Positions 1 through 5,785 of a stretch of DNA of 10,690 nt are shown here, one piece after another. The stretch covers positions 1 to 10,690 of the forward strand of contig JAADIN010000015.1 of the NCBI GenBank assembly GCA_013151315.1, in the 5' to 3' direction. Numbering within the stretch: position 1 is the first letter of the stretch; each line of letters begins with the position of its first letter. The DNA is from Planctomycetota bacterium. GTDB lineage: Bacteria; Planctomycetota; Planctomycetia; Pirellulales; Lacipirellulaceae. A model generated the notes under the pieces. That model saw only the letters and a list, made by a program, of their open reading frames with translations. It was not told the DNA's origin and did not search any database. Both the position numbers and the translations under genes were made by a program.

Positions 1-636
1 AAGACACGCCGGCCTGTTGGGTGGCGATGCACCGGATGCACCATAAGTATTCCGACACGCAGCCCGATCCGCATTCTCCGCTGGTGAATTTCTTCTGGGG
101 CCACTGCGGCTGGCTGATGGTGGTAAACCGCGATTTTCGGAACGTCAATTTCTACGAAAAGTTCGTCCGCGATATCTTGAAAGATCCGTTTTATCTTCGC
201 CTTGAGCGGAACAGCTTTTGGACCGTCATCTACGCGATCCATGCGTTGCTGTTCTTCCTAGTCGGCTTTGGGGTCGGCTGGGCCACGGGCGAGACCGCCA
301 TGGACGGGGTCCAGTTTGGCCTGAGCCTGCTCTTCTGGGGCGTCTTTTTACGCACCGTGCTTACTTGGCACGTAACTTGGAGCGTCAATTCGGTGACCCA
401 CGTTTGGGGTTACCAGAATTACAAAACGGGAGAGAGCAGTCGCAACAATCTACTTGTCGGTCTTTGGAGTAACGGCGAAGGTTGGCACAACAATCATCAT
501 GCCGACCAACGTGCAGCGTCCCACGGCCACAAGTGGTGGGAGTTCGACCTAACGTGGCTGACGGGCGCTGGAGATGACCGGGCTGATAAAAGACGTCGTG
601 CGACCGAAGGTCTGGACGAAAAAATCCGACGGTTGA
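1..636 (+). CDS. Membrane fatty-acid (acyl-CoA type) desaturase, 5'-truncated by the window, frameshifted near its 3' end
   Basis: This is the C-terminal part of a di-iron integral-membrane desaturase that puts a double bond into acyl chains. Reading starts upstream of the window; the first whole codon is at base 3, and the GTG and ATG codons near 21-27 are internal. Two of the three histidine boxes are visible: HRMHH at 30-44, followed by the typical KYSDTQPDPHSP, and HNNHH at 486-500. Between them lie two hydrophobic stretches (about 225-290 and 310-390) that would form the membrane hairpin. The first box must lie upstream. After EFDLTWLT (540-563) the open frame turns into low-complexity Arg/Ser-rich sequence and runs to 836. 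The +1 frame from 565 reads ALEMTGLIKDVVRPK, like the usual desaturase tail, and stops at 634-636. I therefore place the true end at 636 and read the 836 stop as the product of a frameshift. The family call is firm. Substrate and position specificity cannot be told. Confidence 0.85.
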
Positions 637-646
637 GGTCGCTTTG

Positions 647-862
647 TTATTGGCGGTACCAGCGATCGCTTTCCGCGGCAAATTGCTCACGTACGGTTCC
701 CACCTCGGCTACCTCTTCGTTGCGATCAGCCACATGCCAAGGCAGAAGCTGCACGCCCCCCGAAGCACTGACCACCCAACTACCGCGCTGCCGAATAAAG
801 CTCGCCCGGGCATGCACGAATTTCGGCACGTCGTAGCTGAGCACTTGGCACGCTTCAAGCAA
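647..862 (-). pseudogene. Displaced C-terminal part of the DUF1598-type protein, separated by a frameshift
   Basis: This frame opens right where the DUF1598 frame ends and has no start of its own; its only candidate is an internal TTG at 862 without a Shine-Dalgarno site. It reads LLEACQVLSYDVPKFVHARA, then a stretch containing GSWVVSASGGVQLLPW, and stops with TAA at 647-649. Skipping the single G at 860 on the - strand joins ...LAGLEII to LEACQVLSYDV without a stop and gives a protein of 447 residues. The joined C-terminus looks like the continuation of DUF1598 proteins as I remember them (inference). Its stop then lies 10 bp from the repaired desaturase stop at 636, a normal convergent arrangement. 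It could be real decay or a one-base assembly error. Confidence 0.65.
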
Positions 863-1991
863 TTATCTCAAGGCCTGCGAGATCAAGCAATTGCTCCTTC
901 TCGATCAATGCTGCGACGACTGCTAGGTCCATCACGTTGCGGAGTTGCCCAAATGTCGAATCCTGCTCGGCCAGTTCTTCATACCGGTCGGTCATCGTTT
1001 GAGCCCACTGCTGAGCCAAATGGCCCGCCTTGACCGACTTCTCTCGCTTTCCTTCTGCATTGAAATAGTCTTCCTGGGTCAGGCATTTTACGCCCTGGCC
1101 TCGAAGCTGCCAGGCGAGACCCTCGGCATCGCGGGCCAAGGGCTCGTAGTTGGTTGCGAGCCACCAGCGCGGCGTCATGTTTTTGGTGGTGCGACGACTT
1201 GAGGAAATGAGATGCATGAAACTTGGCATCTGGTCGACCGGTGCCTGCTGGAAGTTCATCGCCAATCGCTTCATGCGAAAATCGGCTGCCACCATGACAT
1301 GGGCGAAATGGCTCGTTTCGGGTACCCCAGTGACGGTAATGATTTGGGGGCCCAGGGCTTCTTCGATGGGCCGCTCGTCGGGGCGACGATTGCCAACGGT
1401 TCGCATCCGGCCGAGAACCGAGCGAACCCTCTTGATTCCTTCGGGCGTAGGATCGATCGAGCAAGAAATTGCGTCCAGCCGCGAAGTTTCTCGGCTGCGC
1501 AGTGCGATCATCAGATCGTCGAGCAAGACGACCGGCCGGCTGGTCGTGGCTCCGACGACCGTACCCAATGCGTCGATTCGCCAGCCTTCGGCCGGGCCTG
1601 CCAAGACGATGTCGTTGCGCTCGGGATAGACGAGCACATACTCGACACGCTGCAAACCGGCCAGGTATTTGATCTCTTCAGGAAGGGGTTGCCCTTCGAT
1701 CGCACACTTGGCAATGGCAGCTTCGATCTGCTTGAGCGAGACAGCCCTCAGCTCAGTAAACGGCTGCAAGTCGTCCGGTACGTCGGCCAGTGCCTTTTGG
1801 CGCACTTCGGCGAGCAGACGCCCCTCTTCAATCGTAGCTGCGGCAACGGCACCATCCCCATCGATCGCGATACCACCGACCGAACGCTGCTGGGGGAACA
1901 CTTGCCCGAAAGCTTGTGGTGCTAGACAGAGCGCGACAAGCGAAGCTAGCGCGAAGCTGCTGATTTGGAAACTGAAAAAGAGCCTTTTCAT
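855..1991 (-). CDS. Secreted DUF1598-type protein, 378 aa as it stands
   Basis: The start chosen is the ATG at 1991, because AGGAG lies 8 bases upstream of it and the first 29 residues form a clear signal peptide (KR, a hydrophobic core, then APQAFG before Q). An upstream ATG at 2132 would bury the signal peptide and has no support. The mature protein is rich in charged residues and has no further membrane segment, so it is probably exported. Residues about 215-370 resemble the planctomycete DUF1598 domain: VTGVPETSHFAHVMVAADFR at about 220-239, then PRWWLATNYEPL at about 274-285, GLAWQLRGQGVK at about 291-302, and QLRNVMDLAVVAALIEK at about 349-365. The function of DUF1598 is unknown to me. 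The open frame stops at 855, but the domain appears to go on in another frame (next entry). The family name is recalled, not searched. Confidence 0.8.
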   Translation of the reverse strand: MKRLFFSFQISSFALASLVALCLAPQAFGQVFPQQRSVGGIAIDGDGAVAAATIEEGRLLAEVRQKALADVPDDLQPFTELRAVSLKQIEAAIAKCAIEGQPLPEEIKYLAGLQRVEYVLVYPERNDIVLAGPAEGWRIDALGTVVGATTSRPVVLLDDLMIALRSRETSRLDAISCSIDPTPEGIKRVRSVLGRMRTVGNRRPDERPIEEALGPQIITVTGVPETSHFAHVMVAADFRMKRLAMNFQQAPVDQMPSFMHLISSSRRTTKNMTPRWWLATNYEPLARDAEGLAWQLRGQGVKCLTQEDYFNAEGKREKSVKAGHLAQQWAQTMTDRYEELAEQDSTFGQLRNVMDLAVVAALIEKEQLLDLAGLEIIA

Positions 1992-2163
1992 CTGTTGATC
2001 TCCTGAAGCCGATGTGGACTGTATCTCCCAAATTTTGCTGAGAAAGCGACACAGCTTCCTCCAAGCAAAAACCGATCTCGGCAACCCACCCGGCATATCC
2101 TTCAGATTAGTCACTAATGCATGGATATTCAACAGTTTTGTGCCATTCCGACTGCCGAAGTGC

Positions 2164-2193
2164 TTGAACGCCCCCCCCTCGGCGGAATAAAGT
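2164..2193 (+). promoter_or_regulatory. Possible sigma-70 type promoter before the FHA regulator
   Basis: TTGAAC (2164-2169) and TAAAGT (2188-2193) match the -35 and -10 consensus at four of six bases each, with an 18-bp spacer that contains a run of eight C. It would give a leader of about 60 bases before the ATG at 2261. The match is weak and planctomycete promoters are poorly known, so this is only a candidate. Confidence 0.22.
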
Positions 2194-2220
2194 AGAGGAA
2201 GGCCCCAGAAGCAGCACTTT

Positions 2221-2260
2221 TCCTCCCTAAGCCCGATCCCTAACTCCTAACCCCTACTTA
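2221..2260 (+). repeat. Pyrimidine-rich leader with CCCTAA-like units instead of a Shine-Dalgarno site
   Basis: The 40 bases before the ATG at 2261 contain CCCTAA, CCCTAAC, CCTAAC and CCCTAC in irregular tandem (consensus CCCTAAC). There is no purine-rich ribosome binding site within 15 bases of the start. Such leaders may be a dispersed repeat or simple slippage; only one copy is present here. Confidence 0.4.
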
Positions 2261-4315
2261 ATGCCTGACAGCTCCGCCACCAACGCATACTTGATAATTC
2301 GAGAAGGGTCGAAATGGGCCGATGTGGTGCGCCTCGTCCCAGGCGAGTCGGTAACGCTGGGGCGTGCTCCGACCAATACGATCAGCATCAAGGACGAACG
2401 CTGTAGCCGATACCACGCTGAAGTATTTCAAGTCCGGGGGAAATGGAAGCTTCGCGATCTGGAAAGTCGTAATGGTACGATGATTAGCGGCGAGCAACTA
2501 TCGCGCGACCACACCTTGACGCCAGGCGATATCATTCAGATCGGCAATTCGCATCTCGCGTTTGTCTACGATTTATCCCAGGCTTTTCCCGATACGAGTA
2601 CCTTGCTTCGCTCTTCCAAGGCGGTCGACGCGTCGGACGAAGGTTCGGGGCTCGCAGCAGCAGATGACGAGAGTATCTTCGAGGCCTTCGAGCCGACCAC
2701 GATCACTCACCGAAAAGACCAAAGCCGATTTCTCGACGCACCTTCGCTCGACGATACGGATGAGTCGTTTCCGAAAGTAGGGCGAGCGGCGGCCAAGCTT
2801 TGCCGCTTGGCATTCGAATTGGCAAAATCAACCGACATCGTTTCGCTTGCCAACGTGGCACTCAGTGGGCTCTTCGAAGGCACGCATGTCGATGCGGGTG
2901 CGATTCTTCTGCGAAAACGAGACGTCTCAGGAGACCGCAACAGCGAAGATATCGAGGTCGTCTCTTCGCGCAGCGACAGCGACCACTCCTATCACCGAGT
3001 CTCCCCCTTCCTGGCGACCACGGTGCTGCGAGATGGACAAGCAGTCATGGCAAGAAATGTCATGGACGACAGCGACTTGGGCAACCGAGACAGCCGGGGA
3101 GAAATCTTGGCAACCAGCGTCATTTGCGCTCCGATTCGCATGGCAGGCGATGTCTACGGACTGGTCCACCTCTACACGACCGAAGCAGATCACACCACCG
3201 ATCCGGAAGACCTGGAATACACTTTAGCGGTTGCCGATACGGTAGGCGTCGCACTAGAAAAACTAGACAAGCGACAGGAACTTGCCGAAAACCTCAACCA
3301 AACCCGCGCGGCAAATGTCCATCTTCGAGAACAATTGAGCGTGCAAAGCGAGATCGTAGGTTCCAGCGAAGTGATGAGGCGAGTTGCCGAGCAAATTGCT
3401 CGCGCCGCGCCGAGCCGAGCAACCGTACTGATCCGGGGCGAAAGTGGTACCGGCAAAGAGCTCGTCGCCCGAGCCGTCCATTTCTCAAGCCCTCGGGCCG
3501 AGAACGCCTTTGTGTGCCTCAACTGCGCTGCCCTTTCCGAGTCGTTGCTTGAAAGCGAGCTCTTTGGCCACGAGAAAGGCGCCTTCACCGGGGCTACCGA
3601 CCGGAAGATGGGAAAGTTCGAGCAAGCCGACAAAGGGACGCTTATGCTCGACGAAATCGGCGAAATGGGGGAGTCGCTCCAGGCGAAGTTTTTGCGAGTT
3701 CTCGAGGGGCACCCCTACGAACGTGTCGGAGGCAACGAGCAAGTAACGGTCGACGTTCGTGTGATCGCGGCGACCAATCGCGATTTAGAAAAAGACGTGG
3801 CCGAAGGAAGATTTCGCCGCGACCTCTACTTCCGCCTCCACGTACTCGAAATCTTGGTTCCCGGTTTGCGCAAGCGGCCCGAGGACATTCCCGAGCTAGC
3901 CGACTTCTTCTTGCGCCGTTACAACGACGAAACGGGCCGTAAGATCAAGGGCTACACGCCACGAGCTATGGAAGAGTTGCTTCGATACCGTTGGCCAGGA
4001 AACGTGCGGGAGCTAAAAAATGTCATCGAACGGGCCGTCGTTTTGGTGCAGGGCGAATACATCGACCACGACGACCTGGTGCTTTCCTCACTCAAAACGG
4101 CCGGCGACACGGAAGCAGGAAACACGGCTGCTGGCCCCGAAGAATACGAACCCGTCTCTTTGTCAGAAATCGAGCGGGTTCACATCTTGCGGACGCTCAA
4201 CTTGACCTCCTGGAATAAAAGTCGAGCCGCGAAGATATTAGAAATCGAGCGTTCGACTCTAGATCGCAAGATCCGCCGGTACGGCTTGGCCGCCGAGCGG
4301 CCCCGGGCCGTTTGA
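2261..4315 (+). CDS. FHA-GAF-sigma-54 AAA+-Fis transcriptional activator (684 aa)
   Basis: This is an enhancer-binding protein that would remodel sigma-54 RNA polymerase. An FHA domain spans about residues 8-104, with the phosphothreonine-binding marks GR (34-35), SRYH (49-52) and SRNGT (69-73). After an acidic linker, a GAF-like sensor covers about 170-335, followed by a short coiled-coil-like segment (about 336-362). The AAA+ core spans about 365-600: Walker A GESGTGKE (393-400), GAFTGA (440-445), Walker B LMLDEIGE (461-468), RRDLYFRL with the expected arginine fingers (519-526), and WPGNVREL (588-595). A Fis-type helix-turn-helix lies at about 641-676 (NKSRAAKILEIERSTLDRKI). All motifs needed for sigma-54 contact and ATP hydrolysis are intact. 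There is no receiver domain, so control is likely through a Ser/Thr kinase and/or a small ligand rather than a histidine kinase. No sigma-54 promoter was recognised nearby. The start is the only ATG before the FHA domain and lacks a Shine-Dalgarno site. Confidence 0.95.
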   Translation: MPDSSATNAYLIIREGSKWADVVRLVPGESVTLGRAPTNTISIKDERCSRYHAEVFQVRGKWKLRDLESRNGTMISGEQLSRDHTLTPGDIIQIGNSHLAFVYDLSQAFPDTSTLLRSSKAVDASDEGSGLAAADDESIFEAFEPTTITHRKDQSRFLDAPSLDDTDESFPKVGRAAAKLCRLAFELAKSTDIVSLANVALSGLFEGTHVDAGAILLRKRDVSGDRNSEDIEVVSSRSDSDHSYHRVSPFLATTVLRDGQAVMARNVMDDSDLGNRDSRGEILATSVICAPIRMAGDVYGLVHLYTTEADHTTDPEDLEYTLAVADTVGVALEKLDKRQELAENLNQTRAANVHLREQLSVQSEIVGSSEVMRRVAEQIARAAPSRATVLIRGESGTGKELVARAVHFSSPRAENAFVCLNCAALSESLLESELFGHEKGAFTGATDRKMGKFEQADKGTLMLDEIGEMGESLQAKFLRVLEGHPYERVGGNEQVTVDVRVIAATNRDLEKDVAEGRFRRDLYFRLHVLEILVPGLRKRPEDIPELADFFLRRYNDETGRKIKGYTPRAMEELLRYRWPGNVRELKNVIERAVVLVQGEYIDHDDLVLSSLKTAGDTEAGNTAAGPEEYEPVSLSEIERVHILRTLNLTSWNKSRAAKILEIERSTLDRKIRRYGLAAERPRAV

Positions 4316-4326
4316 AGGCACCCCGA

Positions 4327-4347
4327 GTCCAAATACGCAACTTGGAC
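4327..4347 (+). terminator. Weak hairpin after the FHA regulator
   Basis: GTCCAA (4327-4332) pairs with TTGGAC (4342-4347) around a 9-base loop, 12 bases past the regulator stop. No T-run follows, so intrinsic termination is doubtful. It may only be a stabilising 3' hairpin. Confidence 0.25.
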
Positions 4348-4482
4348 CGATTCTGTTGGCATGAAGACCGGGGGCAAGGACCCTAAGTTCAGCAATTCCT
4401 CGCCCATCGGCCTGTCAGCGCCCCATAATTTTAGAGCATTCGCTCACTCCCATCAGCCTCAAGCCTCCGTAGGAATCACATC

Positions 4483-5010
4483 ATGGCGACTGTTGCCGAA
4501 GACCCCGTGCTCGCAGGAATGCAGATCAACCAGCAGCTCTTCGACGCGATTACCTACTCGGTCAAAAACGCGCTCGAAATGTGCGATACCAAGGTCCGTT
4601 GCGTGGGCGTCTCGGCGATGCCGACCCAAGAGACCGGTATCATCACCGGCATGATCGGCGTTCACGGCAAAGTGTCAGGCTTTGTCAGTGTAAACATTGC
4701 CGAACAATTTGTCATTCGCGCGGTCGAAGGATTGCTTCAAGAAGAATATGGCAAACTCACTTCGCAAGTAGTCGACGGGGCTGGCGAAATCACCAACATC
4801 ATCATCGGTGGCATCAAGTCGGCGCTCTCCAAAACCGAATGGGGTTTTTCGCATATCACGGTCCCCTCGGTAATCGTCGGCCAGAATTTCACGATCGCCT
4901 ATACACGCGGTCTCGAATTCCTCACCGTCACCTTCGAACATGACGATTCCGAAGCGATTCGACTCGAAGACCGCATGATGCACGTCAGCATGTCGTTGCT
5001 GACGTTGTAA
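4483..5010 (+). CDS. CheX-type CheY-P phosphatase family protein (175 aa)
   Basis: This is a soluble single-domain protein of the CheC/CheX/FliY phosphatase fold. It carries the catalytic signature [D/S]-x3-E-x2-N-x22-P exactly: D98, E102, N105 (in DGAGEITNIIIGG) and P128. In the family, the Glu and Asn enter the active site of a phosphorylated receiver and help water attack the phospho-aspartate. The length is slightly above the usual CheX size of about 155, with a short N-terminal extension. AGGA at 4471-4474 lies 8 bases before the ATG. No receiver, CheA or other chemotaxis gene is in the window. The upstream neighbour on the same strand, 167 bp away, is the FHA-GAF sigma-54 regulator, which has no receiver domain, so a partner is not evident. 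Many orphan CheX proteins act outside chemotaxis. The family call is strong; the biological role is unknown. Confidence 0.88.
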   Translation: MATVAEDPVLAGMQINQQLFDAITYSVKNALEMCDTKVRCVGVSAMPTQETGIITGMIGVHGKVSGFVSVNIAEQFVIRAVEGLLQEEYGKLTSQVVDGAGEITNIIIGGIKSALSKTEWGFSHITVPSVIVGQNFTIAYTRGLEFLTVTFEHDDSEAIRLEDRMMHVSMSLLTL

Positions 5011-5016
5011 AATCAT

Positions 5017-5045
5017 GAAGACACAAGCAAATCACTTGCGTCTTC
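5017..5045. terminator. Hairpin terminator shared by the convergent cheX-like and ndk genes
   Basis: GAAGACACAAG (5017-5027) pairs with CTTGCGTCTTC (5035-5045) in 10 of 11 positions around a 7-base loop. It lies in the 41-bp gap between two convergent stops. On the - strand the stem is followed by ATGATTTT, a modest T-tract, so it suits ndk transcripts best. The + strand lacks a T-run after the stem. Confidence 0.6.
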
Positions 5046-5051
5046 GCGCGA

Positions 5052-5513
5052 TCACCCTTCATCGGCCGCGCGCATCCACGGCGTGATCACCGGTTCATAG
5101 CGACAGATTTGATCTTCGTCGAAGTAGAGCGCAATTTCTCGGTCCACCGCTTCGGGCCCATCGGAGCCATGCACCAAGTTCATCTGTTGGCTCGAGCTAT
5201 AATCGCCGCGAATGGTCCCCGGGGCAGCTTGCAGTCCACTCGTGGCGCCAAGCATCTCGCGTACCACACGAATCGCATCAAGCCCTTCCACGACCGCCGC
5301 GAGCACAGGCCCACCGGTAATAAAACCTTCGAGCGTCGGATACCAAGCCTTCTCGACATGCTCGGCATAATGCTGCTTGGCCAATTCGGGCGTAATTCGC
5401 AGCATCTTCATCGCGATAAAATTAAGCCCCTTGGCCTCAAATCGGGCAACAATTTGCCCCATCAGGCGGCGCTGGACCGTGTCAGGTTTGAGCAGAATAA
5501 AAGTGCGTTGCAT
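5052..5513 (-). CDS. ndk: Nucleoside diphosphate kinase (153 aa)
   Basis: This enzyme moves the gamma-phosphate of ATP onto nucleoside diphosphates through a phospho-histidine, balancing NTP and dNTP pools in the cytoplasm. The family fingerprint is complete: K9 in LLKPD, Y49, GAT (89-91), R102 in PGTIRGDYS, N112 and the catalytic H115 in NLVHGSDG. The usual HGSDS is HGSDG here; the first Ser is kept and the second is replaced by Gly. I chose the ATG at 5513 because NDK proteins begin with M-x-RTFI-x-KPD. An in-frame ATG at 5546 would add 11 untypical residues (MLFPVFPRSFP). Neither start has a clear Shine-Dalgarno site. The length is close to the usual 140-150, with a short C-terminal extension ending WMRAADEG. 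The gene lies downstream of the BatA-type gene on the same strand, but 272 bp of repeat-bearing DNA separate them, so it probably has its own promoter. Confidence 0.96.
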   Translation of the reverse strand: MQRTFILLKPDTVQRRLMGQIVARFEAKGLNFIAMKMLRITPELAKQHYAEHVEKAWYPTLEGFITGGPVLAAVVEGLDAIRVVREMLGATSGLQAAPGTIRGDYSSSQQMNLVHGSDGPEAVDREIALYFDEDQICRYEPVITPWMRAADEG

Positions 5514-5550
5514 AGGGAAGCTACGGGGGAAGACAGGAAAGAGCATAGCC

Positions 5551-5567
5551 GCGATTCGACGAATCGC
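5551..5567. promoter_or_regulatory. Perfect 7+3+7 palindrome upstream of ndk
   Basis: GCGATTC-GAC-GAATCGC is a perfect inverted repeat with a 3-base centre, 38 bp upstream of the chosen ndk start. The position and symmetry would suit an operator for a dimeric repressor, or a small mRNA hairpin. No regulator is known for it. Confidence 0.3.
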
Positions 5568-5670
5568 CGGAGTGGAAACCGCGAATTGTAAGAGATTCTC
5601 GCCTCGCTCTCAACCCGCCCCCAACGAGAAGCCTCGAGGAACCCGAAAAAATCTGAACCCATCCAAAAAA

Positions 5671-5700
5671 TCTGTGCTCATCTGGGTTTATCTGTGGCTT
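5671..5700. repeat. Three tandem 10-bp units beginning TCTG
   Basis: Three adjacent 10-mers each start with TCTG (5671, 5681, 5691), with consensus about TCTGTGTTTA. Just before them, AAAAAATCTG occurs at 5646-5655 and again at 5665-5674. This is the ATCTGTG-type intergenic repeat that I recall from several bacterial genomes (memory, not a search). It sits between ndk and the BatA-type gene. Confidence 0.5.
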
Positions 5701-5705
5701 TTCTC

Positions 5706-5730
5706 CTTTGTGTTCTCCGTGCTTCCGTGG
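5706..5730. repeat. GTG-periodic dispersed repeat, copy 1
   Basis: The 25 bases starting CTTTGTGTTCTCCGTG match 20 of 25 bases at 8161-8185 in the same orientation. GTG or its variant recurs at 9- and then 8-base steps in both copies (5710, 5719, 5727 and 8165, 8174, 8182). It lies in non-coding DNA downstream of the BatA-type gene. With the tandem 10-mers it fills much of the 272-bp gap between that gene and ndk; the rest of the gap holds only the palindrome at 5551-5567. Confidence 0.6.
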
Positions 5731-5785
5731 CAGTTTTCTCCGGCGATCGGTCCGCCTCGCGGCTATTTTTCATTTCCTTCTGACT

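Noticed and set aside
564..836. Long C-terminal extension of the desaturase in the uninterrupted frame
   Set aside because: It is Arg/Ser-rich, lacks family similarity, and runs antisense through the better-supported DUF1598 tail; the +1 frame gives a normal ending at 636.
1992..2132. N-terminal extension of the DUF1598 protein from an ATG at 2132
   Set aside because: It would place 47 residues before a clean signal peptide, while the ATG at 1991 has AGGAG at good spacing.
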